A DNA stretch of 64,000 nt from Chitinophagaceae bacterium (GCA_004322425.1 SCVJ01000042.1:101551-165550); one strand, 5' to 3'; shown: positions 7,663-17,331, counted from the stretch's first letter. Notes: generated by a model from the sequence alone, not told the origin. Program-made: numbers and translations.

Positions 7663-9783
7663 TTAAAAAGGTCTTACTGGTTGTTTGGCTGGTTGCCAGA
7701 AAATTTCAGGCATCGGGCGTTGCAGTAAGTGTTGGTAATAAAAATTATAGGCTTCAGTTCTATTATGAATGCCTTTGGCAGCATTAACAGCGCCAATTCC
7801 GTGTCGTTCGGACGGATACACCATAAACTCAAAATGTTTTTTAAGATCTTGTAATTTATTAATAAGGGCCAAACTATTTTGCATGTGCACATTATCATCC
7901 GATGTGCCATGAACGATACGAAGTGTTCCTTTTAGTTTATCGGCATAATTCATTACTGAAGTAATTTTATAACCTTCTGGATTTTCTTTGGGTGTGTCCA
8001 TAAATCGTTCGGTATAATGAGTGTCATAAAATTGCCAATCAGTTACCGATGAATTTGCAATGCCGTGTGTAAAAACATCGGCGCCATACGTGAGTGCCAT
8101 GCAAGTCATATAACCGCCAAAACTTCCACCAGTAATTCCAATTCGAGTTCCATCAACAAATGATTTTCCTTTCAACCAATTGCCACATTGCATATAATCT
8201 TCAATCTCATATTTTCCTAATTGACGGTGAATAAAATTCATTCCTTTTTTCCCAAAATGTCCGCTGCTGCGATTGTCAAATGCAACTTGTATCATTCCTT
8301 CCTGTGCCCACCAAAGTTCTTGAGCTGAAGTTTTCCAACTATCGTAAACGGTTCCAGCATTAGGACCTCCATAAATACTTACTAGCACCGGATATTTTTT
8401 TGTCGGATCGAAATTGATGGGGTATGTAATTTGCACCGGTAAATCAAACAATCCATCTGCCGATTTTACACGAACCAATTCTTTTTTAGGCAATTCATAC
8501 GCTGAAAATTCTTCGCCTTTTGTATTTCCCAATTCGCGAATTTGTTTTCCATTTATATCCATCAACACCATTGTGGTTGGAGTTTGAAGATTGGAATACG
8601 TAGTAATAAAGTAGCTGTTGTTGGGCGAAAGATTAAAACCTGTGAAAGAATTATCGCCAAAGGAAAGTCTCTTCAAATTTTTTCCGTCAAAAGAAGCTTG
8701 GTATAAATCCCAACGAGTCGAATTTTCCTTGCGGGCATTAAAGTAAATCAGCTTTGCTTTTTCATCCATTTTATAAATACTGCCAACGGTAAAATCGCCA
8801 TTTGTAATTCTATTCATTTCTTTACCGTTTGCATCATGCAAATAATATTGAGCCCATCCAGACTTATCGGATTTTAAAATAAAATTTTTACCAGAAGGAA
8901 GAAATTCAATTCTGTCATCTTGATCTAAATCAATCCAAGTAGTTTGCTGTTCATCGTAAATTGAAGTTTTCTTTCCAGAATTTTTATCAATATCAAAAAC
9001 AGTTAAGTGATCTTGTCCTCTGTTCATCCAAGAAATCCAAAGTTTATTTTCCGGAGTCCATAATGCGGCACCAAAATATTGATCATCTTTTTCATTAAAA
9101 TCTGCCCAAATTGTTTTTTGTGTTTCAATGTTTACCAATCCAATTTTTACTTCGGGATTTTTATCGCCCACTTTTGGATACGATTCATTTTCCAAATAAC
9201 CGTGCTGCTCTTTAATTACATAAATGGGAAACGTAGGAACTTGAGAGTCATCAAAACGCATAAAGCAAATTGATTTACTATCAGGGCTCCACCAAAAAGC
9301 TTTGTAGCGGCTTGCTCGTCCAAGTATTTCTTCAAAATAAACCCAGGAAGCATACCCATTTTTTATAAATTCACTTCCGTCAAAACTAAGTCGTGTGTCT
9401 ATTTTTGTTTCGGCATTGCGGATGTATAAATCATTATTTAATGTATATGCCGCCAACGCACCATCAGGAGATTGTGTAAAATTTTTTGCACCCGCTGGAG
9501 CTGAAAAATCTTTTTTTATTTGCGGTTGTTCTGTTTTGTTTTCATATAAAACGGCTTCACCAGTTTTAACATTTACCGAATACGATTTTGTTTTTCCATC
9601 ACTTTCTCTACGCATTTCCGAAAAATGAGTATCATCTATCCATCCGCTAATTTGCGGTAGAGGTTTACTCATATTAGTTGGCTTCATATTAAAAGCCTGT
9701 TCGTAACTCACTGCCTTTTTTTGTGCAAATGAAACCAAAGAAATACTAGTTGATAAAACAACTAACGCTACAAAATTTTTCAT
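7663..9783 (-). CDS. S9 family peptidase (DPP IV / prolyl peptidase type), exported
   Basis: 706 residues with a Sec signal peptide (MKNFVALVVLSTSISLVSFA, cleavage after ~20). The middle part is a beta-propeller, including SWVYFEEIL, which matches the paired-Glu substrate-binding motif of dipeptidyl peptidase IV. The C-terminal alpha/beta hydrolase domain has Ser554 in GITGGSFGGYM, Asp629 in HGTSDDNVH and His661 in YPSERHGIG. It probably releases Xaa-Pro dipeptides from peptides in the periplasm. A near-consensus -7 element (TAACTTTC, 9806-9813, minus strand) lies upstream. It stands alone, with no peptide transporter nearby. Confidence 0.93.
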   Translation of the reverse strand: MKNFVALVVLSTSISLVSFAQKKAVSYEQAFNMKPTNMSKPLPQISGWIDDTHFSEMRRESDGKTKSYSVNVKTGEAVLYENKTEQPQIKKDFSAPAGAKNFTQSPDGALAAYTLNNDLYIRNAETKIDTRLSFDGSEFIKNGYASWVYFEEILGRASRYKAFWWSPDSKSICFMRFDDSQVPTFPIYVIKEQHGYLENESYPKVGDKNPEVKIGLVNIETQKTIWADFNEKDDQYFGAALWTPENKLWISWMNRGQDHLTVFDIDKNSGKKTSIYDEQQTTWIDLDQDDRIEFLPSGKNFILKSDKSGWAQYYLHDANGKEMNRITNGDFTVGSIYKMDEKAKLIYFNARKENSTRWDLYQASFDGKNLKRLSFGDNSFTGFNLSPNNSYFITTYSNLQTPTTMVLMDINGKQIRELGNTKGEEFSAYELPKKELVRVKSADGLFDLPVQITYPINFDPTKKYPVLVSIYGGPNAGTVYDSWKTSAQELWWAQEGMIQVAFDNRSSGHFGKKGMNFIHRQLGKYEIEDYMQCGNWLKGKSFVDGTRIGITGGSFGGYMTCMALTYGADVFTHGIANSSVTDWQFYDTHYTERFMDTPKENPEGYKITSVMNYADKLKGTLRIVHGTSDDNVHMQNSLALINKLQDLKKHFEFMVYPSERHGIGAVNAAKGIHNRTEAYNFYYQHLLQRPMPEIFWQPAKQPVRPF

Positions 9784-9891
9784 ATTTTTTTTAATTAAGG
9801 AGTTGGAAAGTTACAAGGAAATTTAATTTAGCCAATACCGTTCGTAAATCAAATTGGAAAAGTTCTGGAAAGTTATTGTGCAAATAGAAAT

Positions 9892-11715
9892 CTATCTCAC
9901 TTCTTGCATCTCCACTAATTTTTTATAAAAACCATTTTGAGCAATAAGATGGTCGTGGCTACCGCGTTCAACAATTTGTCCTTTTTGTAAAACTAATATT
10001 TCATCGGCGTGGCGGATGGTAGATAATCTATGTGCAATTACAATGCTGGTTCTGTTTTGCATCATATTGTTGATGGCATCTTGCACCAATCTTTCGCTTT
10101 CTGTATCTAAAGAAGAAGTTGCTTCGTCCAAAATTAGGATGGGTGGATTTTTCAAAACGGCTCTGGCAATGGTTAACCTTTGTTTTTCGCCTCCGCTAAG
10201 TTTATTGCCGCGGTCGCCAATATTGGTGTTGTAACCCTTTTCTTTTTGAATTATAAACTGATGGGCGTTTGCAATTTTAGCAGCAGAAATTATTTCTTCT
10301 TCGGTGGCATCTGGTTTTCCTAATTGGATATTATGGCTAATAGTATCGTTAAATAAAATGGGTTCTTGTGTTACAATACTCATTACATTTCTCACGGATT
10401 GCAATGAATAGTTTTTAATATTTATTCCATCAATCAATACTTCGCCGCTTGTAGCATCATGAAATCGTGGAATCAAATCGGCTAATGTTGTCTTTCCGCC
10501 ACCCGAAGCGCCCACTAAGGCAATGGTTTCTCCTTTTTCTACAGTAAAATTGATGTGGTCGAGAATGACTGAATCTCCATACGAAAAACAAACGTTTTTA
10601 AATTCAATCTTGTCATTAAAAAAGTTCAGTTGTTGCCCATTTTTATTTTCATCAAGAAGAACGGGTGTTTGTAAAATTTCTTCAATTCTTCCAATAGCGG
10701 CCGTTCCTTTTCGCATATTGCTAAATGAAATAGAAAGCGCTTTAGCGGGATTAATTAAGTTATAAAAAATTCCGAGATAACCAATAAATGTCGAAGCCTC
10801 CAAGGCAATTTCATTTTTGATAACCAAACTGCCGCCATAATAAAGTACCGCACAAAATAAGGTAACGCCCATTACTTCGGAAAGTGGCGAAGCTAAATCT
10901 CTACGGTAGCTGATATTATTTTTGGCTTGTAGCAATTCATTGTTTGTATTGAAAAATTTTGCTCTTAAAATTTTTTCAATGTTGAATGCTTTAATTACGC
11001 GCAAGCCACCCAAAGTTTCATCCAATGTGGCCAATGTTTCGCCATATTTGTTGGCTACTTGTTGGGATTGTTGTTTTAACGATTTTGTAATTTGTCCAAT
11101 AACTAAACTCAGTACAGGTATTAGCAATAACAGAAATAAAGTAAGTTGAAAACTAAGCGCAAATAAAAAACCAAGTGTTACTATTATGGTCAATGGATCG
11201 CGCAACCAACCTTCCAAAGTTCCTACCACCGAATTTTCAATTTCGCTAACATCATTCGTCATTCGGCTCATTAAATCACCCTTTCTTTTTTCGTTAAAAA
11301 ATCCAATCGGTAATCGAAGTACTTTGTCGTATAAATCTTCTCGAAACTGATTGACGATTTTATTTTTTAGCGGATTCAAAACATAAAAAGACAAATAAAG
11401 AAATAGGTTTTTTAGAAAAATAAAAGTAATCATCAGCAAACAAATAAAACCAAGTGTAGGAATTTTGCCGTGATCATTTACCCAGTTCTCCAAAAAAAAT
11501 TTCACGCTTTGAATTAGCGTAGAACTTCCTTGTTTAATTTCAATTGTAGTAACAGAAAACGTTTTGGAGGTGCCAAAAATTAATTCCAAAAAAGGCATCA
11601 ACATACCGATGGAAACAATGGAAAATACAATGCTTAGCACTGTAAAAAAAACATACAAAACCACCTTTTTTTTATAGGCCGATAAGTAAGTAAAAATTCT
11701 AGAATATTTCCTCAT
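9892..11715 (-). CDS. ABC exporter, fused permease/ATPase (MsbA-like)
   Basis: 607 residues. The N-terminal ~330 residues form a six-helix ABC transmembrane domain. The C-terminal ATPase has Walker A GASGGGKTT, Q-loop VTQEPILF, signature KLSGGEKQR, Walker B ILILDEATSSLD and the switch His in VIAHRLSTIRHADEI. The order and length fit homodimeric MsbA/lipid exporters. Given the lipid A genes in the window, lipid A-core flipping is plausible, but the sequence alone does not exclude drug or other lipid export. It is divergent from rbfA. Confidence 0.88.
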   Translation of the reverse strand: MRKYSRIFTYLSAYKKKVVLYVFFTVLSIVFSIVSIGMLMPFLELIFGTSKTFSVTTIEIKQGSSTLIQSVKFFLENWVNDHGKIPTLGFICLLMITFIFLKNLFLYLSFYVLNPLKNKIVNQFREDLYDKVLRLPIGFFNEKRKGDLMSRMTNDVSEIENSVVGTLEGWLRDPLTIIVTLGFLFALSFQLTLFLLLLIPVLSLVIGQITKSLKQQSQQVANKYGETLATLDETLGGLRVIKAFNIEKILRAKFFNTNNELLQAKNNISYRRDLASPLSEVMGVTLFCAVLYYGGSLVIKNEIALEASTFIGYLGIFYNLINPAKALSISFSNMRKGTAAIGRIEEILQTPVLLDENKNGQQLNFFNDKIEFKNVCFSYGDSVILDHINFTVEKGETIALVGASGGGKTTLADLIPRFHDATSGEVLIDGINIKNYSLQSVRNVMSIVTQEPILFNDTISHNIQLGKPDATEEEIISAAKIANAHQFIIQKEKGYNTNIGDRGNKLSGGEKQRLTIARAVLKNPPILILDEATSSLDTESERLVQDAINNMMQNRTSIVIAHRLSTIRHADEILVLQKGQIVERGSHDHLIAQNGFYKKLVEMQEVR

Positions 11716-11809
11716 GGGGTAATGCTGCCGTAGATGCGGTAAAAGTAGTTAATTTTGTTGTTGCATTATTGATTTTCAACAACTACTCGTATAGTTTAAC
11801 GGATAACAA

Positions 11810-12178
11810 ATGGAAGAAGGAAAAAGACAAAAGCAAATTGCCGGTTTATTAAATGTAGAAATGAATGGCATTTTTCAACACTTGGGATTAACCATGATAG
11901 GTGGAGGAATGGTTTCAATTGCTTCTGTTCAGATTACACCCGACTTATTGGAAGCAAGATTTTATTTAAGCTTTTTTCAAGTAAAGGATGTGACAATCGC
12001 ATTAAAAAAAATTGAAGACCGTCATCACGAAATAAAAAAAGAATTAACTTCAAAAGTGCGCCACCAATTGAGGAGCATGCCGGTATTAAAATTTTTTAGA
12101 GACGATACGCTGGATCAGGTCTTTAAAATAGAAGAGTTGTTTAAAAATATAAAAGATCAACAGCACAAAGGAGAATAG
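11810..12178 (+). CDS. rbfA: Ribosome-binding factor A
   Basis: 122-residue KH-fold protein that binds the 30S subunit during late 16S rRNA maturation. Recognised by the N-terminal MEEGKRQKQIAGLLNVEMN helix, the strand VSIASVQITPDLLEARFYLSFF and the C-terminal segment VLKFFRDDTLDQVFKIEELF (a variant of the usual ipeL.F..D). Slightly short of the family average at the C-terminus. It is followed after only 4 nt by an FtsX-type permease, a probable two-gene operon. Confidence 0.92.
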   Translation: MEEGKRQKQIAGLLNVEMNGIFQHLGLTMIGGGMVSIASVQITPDLLEARFYLSFFQVKDVTIALKKIEDRHHEIKKELTSKVRHQLRSMPVLKFFRDDTLDQVFKIEELFKNIKDQQHKGE

Positions 12179-12182
12179 CTTC

Positions 12183-13406
12183 ATGAATTTATTCTTTGCT
12201 TGGCGATATTTTAATTCAAAAAAATCTACTACTGCCATCAATGTTATTGCTTGGATTAGCATTGTAGCCATGACTTTTGGCACAGCGGCATTGATTTTAG
12301 TATTAAGTGTGTTTAATGGTTTTGAAGGATTGGTAAAATCACTCTACTCCTCTTTTTATACCGACTTAAAAATTTTTCCTGCTCAAGGAAAAGTATTATC
12401 GCTTACTCAAGATCAATTAAATAAACTAAAAGGTTTTTCGGGAGTAGAAAATTACTCATTGATAGCTGAGGAGAAAGCATTGTTACAAAATGGTGAACAG
12501 CAATCTATCGTAAGTTTGAAAGGGGTTGATGAGAATTATCAATATGTGAGTGGCGTTGCAAAATCAATTATAAGAGGAACATTTGAATTGGGTGATGCCG
12601 AAAATGCAAAAATTGTTTTGGGTGCAGGAATCGAAAATGCAATCGGGGTTCAATCCGACAGAAATTTATTCCCTTTAGTAATTCATATTCCAAAAAGAAC
12701 TACTGGAAACAACTTACAGCTGAATTCAAATATTGCGAGTGGTGTACTTAATTCGTCGGGAGCATTTGCCATTCAACAGGATTTTGATAATAAATATGCC
12801 ATTACAAATCTTGCTTTTGTAAAAGGAATGATGGGGATGGCAACCAATGAATACAGCGCTGTAGAGATATCTACAACGGATGAAACAAATGCTGATGAGA
12901 TAAAAAATAATATTGCACAGTTTTTAGGGAAAGAATATTTAGTGCTAACTCGGTTTGAGCAAAATCGAAATTTATATTCAATCATGCAGGCCGAAAAATG
13001 GGTAATTTTTGCAGTGCTCTGCCTTATTTTAATAGTGGCCGCTTTTAATATCATTGGTGCTTTAACGATGCTGGTGTTGGAAAAAGAAAAAGACATTAGT
13101 GTATTATACGCATTGGGTGGAAGTACAAATTTTATTCAGAAAATATTTTTAAGTACAGGAATGTTATTAGCTGTAATTGGTGGAGCAATGGGAATGCTTT
13201 TAGCAACGGCTGTGGCTTGGTTGCAAGTTGAATATAAACTAATCCCTTTGCAGGGAGGATCATTTTTGATTAATTATTTTCCAGTACAATTAAAACTTTC
13301 CGATTATTTATTGGTGGGAATATCTGTAATTGTAATTGCTCTACTTGCCTCTTGGATTCCTTCGCGAAAGGCTGCTCTGCAAAAATTTTCTTTACGAAGC
13401 GAGTAA
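12183..13406 (+). CDS. FtsX/LolCE-type ABC transporter permease
   Basis: 407 residues. One N-terminal transmembrane helix (~residues 20-45, ending VLSVFNGFEGLV), a large extracytoplasmic MacB/PCD-like domain, and three C-terminal helices (~275-300, ~320-350, ~370-390). The loop LEKEKDISVLYALGGSTNFIQ is the coupling motif of the LolC/LolE family, and WIPSRKAALQ is the family C-terminus. It likely releases lipoproteins from the inner membrane, pairing with a LolD-like ATPase that is not in this window. The start is 4 nt after rbfA. Confidence 0.9.
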   Translation: MNLFFAWRYFNSKKSTTAINVIAWISIVAMTFGTAALILVLSVFNGFEGLVKSLYSSFYTDLKIFPAQGKVLSLTQDQLNKLKGFSGVENYSLIAEEKALLQNGEQQSIVSLKGVDENYQYVSGVAKSIIRGTFELGDAENAKIVLGAGIENAIGVQSDRNLFPLVIHIPKRTTGNNLQLNSNIASGVLNSSGAFAIQQDFDNKYAITNLAFVKGMMGMATNEYSAVEISTTDETNADEIKNNIAQFLGKEYLVLTRFEQNRNLYSIMQAEKWVIFAVLCLILIVAAFNIIGALTMLVLEKEKDISVLYALGGSTNFIQKIFLSTGMLLAVIGGAMGMLLATAVAWLQVEYKLIPLQGGSFLINYFPVQLKLSDYLLVGISVIVIALLASWIPSRKAALQKFSLRSE

Positions 13407-13414
13407 AGTATTTA

Positions 13415-14248
13415 TTAATAATCTCCCAAAGTTTCTGGTAATTGAGCCAAAGCTTTTGCAAGCTGTTCGTCATTGGGTGCTACTCCGTGCCAATTATGAT
13501 CGTTTTCCATAAAATCAACTCCTTTACTCATAATGGTGCGCATCATAATGGCAATTGGTTTTCCATTACCTACTTGTAATTTGGCTTTTTCTAAAACAGC
13601 TACAACATCATCCATATCGTTGCCATCCATTTCCAAAGTGCTCCATCCGAAAGCATCAAATTTTTGGCGAATATTTCCAAGTCCCATTACTTTTTCAGTA
13701 GGTCCATCAATTTGTTGGTTGTTCCAGTCAATTGTAGCAATTAAATTGTCAACTTTATGATGAGCCGCAAACATTATGGCTTCCCAAATTTGACCTTCGT
13801 TCAATTCTCCATCTCCATGAAGCGAGTAAACAATGTTTGTTTCTTTATTTAATTTTTTGGTTAAAGCAGCACCAATAGCAACACTCATACCTTGCCCCAA
13901 AGATCCAGAAGCAATTCTAACGCCGGGCAAATGCTCGTGAGTAGCAGGATGGCCTTGTAAACGAGAATTGATTTTTCTGAAACTGCTTAGTTCTTTTATA
14001 TCAAAATAACCAGAGCGAGCAAGTGTACTATAAAATACAGGAGAGATATGTCCATTGGAAAGTACAAAAATATCCTCGTTTGTTCCATCCATTGTAAATG
14101 CTGGATTGTGCTTCATAGCGTTAAAATACAAAGCAGTAAAGTAGTCTGCGCAACCCAAAGATCCTCCCGGATGACCCGAGTTAACTCCATGAACCATTCT
14201 TAAAATATCTCTTCTTATTTGCGATGCTATTTTTTTTAATTCTGGCAT
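13415..14248 (-). CDS. Transketolase, N-terminal (TPP-binding) subunit
   Basis: 277 residues covering only the N-terminal transketolase domain. It has SGHPGGSLGCADYF and the thiamine diphosphate motif HGDGELNEGQIWEA...DWNNQQIDG, and ends at LPETLGDY. Such split transketolases need a separate C-terminal subunit (pyrimidine-binding and transketolase C domains). Neither neighbour supplies it: the downstream gene is a convergent permease 8 nt away. The frame is open 25 codons further upstream, but the ATG at 14248 (MPELKKIASQIRRDILRM) starts the conserved family N-terminus. The subunit acts in the non-oxidative pentose phosphate pathway or a related ketol transfer. Confidence 0.9.
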   Translation of the reverse strand: MPELKKIASQIRRDILRMVHGVNSGHPGGSLGCADYFTALYFNAMKHNPAFTMDGTNEDIFVLSNGHISPVFYSTLARSGYFDIKELSSFRKINSRLQGHPATHEHLPGVRIASGSLGQGMSVAIGAALTKKLNKETNIVYSLHGDGELNEGQIWEAIMFAAHHKVDNLIATIDWNNQQIDGPTEKVMGLGNIRQKFDAFGWSTLEMDGNDMDDVVAVLEKAKLQVGNGKPIAIMMRTIMSKGVDFMENDHNWHGVAPNDEQLAKALAQLPETLGDY

Positions 14249-14416
14249 AATATCTTGTTTATTAGTTAAACTATAAGTAAGTTTAACAATCAGAAGGATA
14301 ATTTGATTTTTGCAAAAGTGCAAATATTTTTTTAAAAAAATGAAGTTGTCCTTTTTTTAATCAAACCAGAGTACAGAAAATAAAAATCATGTTTCTCAAA
14401 AACCAAACCATTCGCT

Positions 14417-15511
14417 ATGATTTATTTAATCTTCCCCCTTATCCTCTCATTCATTATTACGTTCATTTGTCTTCCCACTATTACTAAACTTTCAGAAGCC
14501 AGAATAGAGCGTATAAATGTTGAAGGAAAGAATAAGAATAAAAAATTAAGTAATGCTTTTGGCGGACTGGGAATTTTTGCCGGATTTATTTTAGCTACCC
14601 TTTTATTTATTTTCGAAAAGCAAAATTTGTATTTGAGCTTTATTGTAGCCGCCATTATTATTCAGTTTACTATTGGATTGATGGATGATTTAGTTGGATT
14701 ATCGAATTTTAAAAAAACTCTTGGACAACTGATTGTTTCGTCCATTCTTATTTTTGGTGGCGGACTTCAAATTTCTAGTTTACAAGGACTGTTCGGTATT
14801 GAAACTTTGCCCCAAATCATAAGCATTGCAATCAGCTATGCAACTATAATTGGTATCATACAACTCGTAGATTTTGTGGATGACAAATATGGATTTGCAA
14901 GCATTTTGGGAATTCTTTCCACAAGCTTTTTCGCTGTGTTCTTTTTCTTAAATGGAGAAATGGTATTTGCAATGATGGCGTTGGCAATGGCGGGAGGCCT
15001 TTTTGCAACTCTGATTTATAATTATAAATCAATCAAATTGTGTATCGGAAATTCTGGACTATTAGTGATGGGAATCGTTAATGCAATATTAGTTATGAAG
15101 TTTATTGGATTTTCCAGTGTTACTACAAGTAATTTTTCGGTTGGATCTTCTATAATAATTGCCATTGCAGTTTTACGAATTCCACTTGGAGATAAGCTTG
15201 TGTCGTGGTTTCGTAATTCTATTAATAAAGAAAAATTTTCTATAAAAACACATATAATTTTACACGAAAAGGGAACTAGTCGAAATAAAACAACATTATT
15301 ATTGTTTGGCGGAGGGTTGTTATTTATTTTACTTTCACTTTTTTTAGACTCGATTTTACCTCCAACTGTTGTTTTATTAATTCAAGTGTTAGTTGGAATT
15401 ACAGTCTATAATTTTGTATCCCAATTGAAGTCAAAAAATGTTCTTGAATTTCTCAAGCAAGAGAAAGAAAAATTTATTAATCAAGAATTGAGTAAAGATG
15501 AGGCCGCTTAA
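14417..15511 (+). CDS. MraY/WecA-family membrane protein with degenerate active site
   Basis: 364 residues, about 10-11 membrane helices, the fold of polyprenyl-phosphate N-acetylhexosamine-1-phosphate transferases (glycosyltransferase family 4). The first motif is kept: GLMDDLVGLSNFKKTLGQ with D90/D91. Others are changed. The usual NLIDGxDGLA is QLVDFVDDKYGFA (149-161, with a two-residue insertion). The usual GDTGS or GDAGS is IGNSGLL (Asp to Asn212). The usual HIHH is THIILHE. It may be a catalytically dead or repurposed paralogue. It stands alone between the transketolase half and frr, not in a polysaccharide cluster. Family membership is confident; function is not. Confidence 0.78.
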   Translation: MIYLIFPLILSFIITFICLPTITKLSEARIERINVEGKNKNKKLSNAFGGLGIFAGFILATLLFIFEKQNLYLSFIVAAIIIQFTIGLMDDLVGLSNFKKTLGQLIVSSILIFGGGLQISSLQGLFGIETLPQIISIAISYATIIGIIQLVDFVDDKYGFASILGILSTSFFAVFFFLNGEMVFAMMALAMAGGLFATLIYNYKSIKLCIGNSGLLVMGIVNAILVMKFIGFSSVTTSNFSVGSSIIIAIAVLRIPLGDKLVSWFRNSINKEKFSIKTHIILHEKGTSRNKTTLLLFGGGLLFILLSLFLDSILPPTVVLLIQVLVGITVYNFVSQLKSKNVLEFLKQEKEKFINQELSKDEAA

Positions 15512-15542
15512 ATTGAGTGGTTTCAAATCATTTTTAGCAGTA

Positions 15543-15565
15543 TAATTTTGTATTCAGTAAATTTG
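15543..15565 (+). promoter_or_regulatory. Two candidate -7 elements of frr
   Basis: TAATTTTG (15543-15550) and TAAATTTG (15558-15565) both match TAnnTTTG, 41 and 26 nt before the frr ATG. Either could be used; neither has a convincing -33 TTTG at 19-21 nt. Confidence 0.5.
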
Positions 15566-15590
15566 GCATTCCAACATTTCATTTATTAAT

Positions 15591-16151
15591 ATGGAAGAAC
15601 TTAATACTATTTTGCACAATGCGGGTGATCTTATGCACAAATCAATCAATCATTTGGAAACGGAGCTTGTAAAAATTCGTGCTGGAAAAGCAAGCCCTCA
15701 AATAGTTGATGGAATTATGGTAGATTATTATGGATCGGCAATGCCATTGAATCAGGTTTCAAATATTAGTGTTGTAGATGCCCGAACCTTGTCCATTCAA
15801 CCTTGGGAAAAAAATATGTTGCAACCTATTGAACGTGCAATTAGTGCTGCAAATATTGGCATCAATCCTCAAAATGACGGAACAATCATTCGATTATTTC
15901 TTCCTCCATTAACAGAAGAAAGACGAAAAGAGCTTGTAAAAAAATGCTTTGCAGAAGGAGAACACTCAAAGATTTCAATTCGAACTATACGAAGAGATGC
16001 AATTGAAAATATAAAAAAGTTACAAAAGAATGGTTTGAGCGAAGATGCAACAAAAGACGCTGAAGCACTTGTTCAAATTAGTACCGATAAATTCATAGCC
16101 GCAATTGAAAAACATTTAGTGACAAAAGAGAAAGAAATAATGTCTGTTTAG
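15591..16151 (+). CDS. frr: Ribosome recycling factor
   Basis: 186 residues, the exact family length. It splits the post-termination ribosome together with EF-G. Recognised by ETELVKIRAGKASPQIVDGI, YYGSAMPLNQVSNISVVDAR, NDGTIIRLFLPPLTEERRKELVK and SIRTIRRDA. It is followed by a convergent DMT transporter 30 nt away and is not next to pyrH or tsf, its common partners. Confidence 0.96.
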   Translation: MEELNTILHNAGDLMHKSINHLETELVKIRAGKASPQIVDGIMVDYYGSAMPLNQVSNISVVDARTLSIQPWEKNMLQPIERAISAANIGINPQNDGTIIRLFLPPLTEERRKELVKKCFAEGEHSKISIRTIRRDAIENIKKLQKNGLSEDATKDAEALVQISTDKFIAAIEKHLVTKEKEIMSV

Positions 16152-16181
16152 TTGAAAAGTTTCAACCTTTTTAAACAACAT

Positions 16182-17087
16182 TTACTGTTCGATTGTTTTA
16201 GACTCCTGCTTGTTTGCAAGGTAAACACCAAACAAAATAATTCCAAGGCATCCAATTTTAATGGCGCTAATTTTTTCTCCGTCTATATAACCCAGTAACA
16301 GTGCTATAAATGGGATTCCATAAGTTACAAGAGAAGCAAATAAAACTCCAGCTCTTTTTACTAGCATATAAAATAAGGCAGTTGCAATGGCGCTTCCCAA
16401 AACTCCCAATAAAACAGTGTAGCTAATAGACTTTTGAATAAGTGAATCGCTAAAATTGAGCGACAAAAAATCTTGTTGCCACAGAATTAATGCTGTAGGA
16501 ATAATCATAAAAGAAAGCGAAACGGTAGCTGCGTGAATGGGGTGAACACCTTTTAAGAATTTGCCAACCATGTTTACATTAATGCCGTACAAAAGAGTAG
16601 CCAATAAGATGAGAAGAGAATAACTAAGATTTTCAAAGCTTATATCTTTTTCGCCAGTAAAAGAAGGCAATAAAATAAGTAAAAGCAAACCAAGGAAGCC
16701 AATTAAAACACCAGTTATTTTCTCGGTTTGTACTTTGGTTTTAAACAATAATATTCCTACTACAATAACGGAAATCGGCGTCAAGGAGTTTAAGATGCCC
16801 CCTAGCGATCCATCGAGTTTTATCATCGCGGCAGCAAATAAAAAGGCGGGGATTAGATTTCCAAAAACAGCACTCAAAATCACCACTCCTAATTTATTTT
16901 TTGGTATTTTCTTAAAATACATAATTCCAAAAGGGACAAAAACAAATGCGGCAGAAAAAATTCTTAAAGCGGCAATTTGAGCTGCCGAAAGCCCAACACT
17001 ACTATCTTTCATTAATTTAAAGGAACTGCCCCAAATAATACAAAGTAGAATAAATATGCCCCAACTAATATGACTATCTTTTTTCAT
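16182..17087 (-). CDS. EamA/DMT-family transporter
   Basis: 301 residues with ten predicted membrane helices arranged as two EamA halves. It has FILLCIIWGSSFKLMKDS and ALRIFSAAFVFVP in the first half and LLGVLGSAIATALFYMLVKRAG plus YGIPFIALLLGYIDGE in the second. It is an inner-membrane drug/metabolite transporter; the substrate is unknown. ATG 17087 is chosen over the in-frame TTG at 17096 because that TTG lies inside the -7 promoter element and would not be transcribed. Confidence 0.9.
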   Translation of the reverse strand: MKKDSHISWGIFILLCIIWGSSFKLMKDSSVGLSAAQIAALRIFSAAFVFVPFGIMYFKKIPKNKLGVVILSAVFGNLIPAFLFAAAMIKLDGSLGGILNSLTPISVIVVGILLFKTKVQTEKITGVLIGFLGLLLLILLPSFTGEKDISFENLSYSLLILLATLLYGINVNMVGKFLKGVHPIHAATVSLSFMIIPTALILWQQDFLSLNFSDSLIQKSISYTVLLGVLGSAIATALFYMLVKRAGVLFASLVTYGIPFIALLLGYIDGEKISAIKIGCLGIILFGVYLANKQESKTIEQ

Positions 17088-17093
17088 AGGGCG

Positions 17094-17101
17094 CAAAGGT
17101 C
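17094..17101 (-). promoter_or_regulatory. -7 promoter element of the DMT transporter
   Basis: Minus strand reads GACCTTTG, one mismatch from TAnnTTTG, ending 6 nt before the ATG at 17087. This predicts a transcript with almost no leader and decides the start codon. Confidence 0.4.
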
Positions 17102-17251
17102 AGAAAACGGAACGACAATAATTAGTTTTTATCGGTTAAGAATTCTCAAAAAAGGGGTTCATCAATTTCGATTTTATCTGTTTTAGCTTTCTCTGTTTTC
17201 AATTTAGTGTTCAGGGCATCTTAGCTTTAAATTTTTCTATCAGAAAATGTG

Positions 17252-17281
17252 TTTGAAATAAGAATTAAACTATTATCTTTG
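17252..17281 (+). promoter_or_regulatory. Promoter of the DUF3078 gene, -33 and -7
   Basis: TTTG (17252-17255), an 18-nt spacer and TATCTTTG (17274-17281) form one of the best promoters in the window. The ATG is 50 nt downstream. The 17097-17251 stretch before it holds no gene I can see. Confidence 0.7.
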
Positions 17282-17331
17282 ATTCCACCGTCAAAAGCGG
17301 TAATTGATTTTATTAAACTTAACTAACAGGT

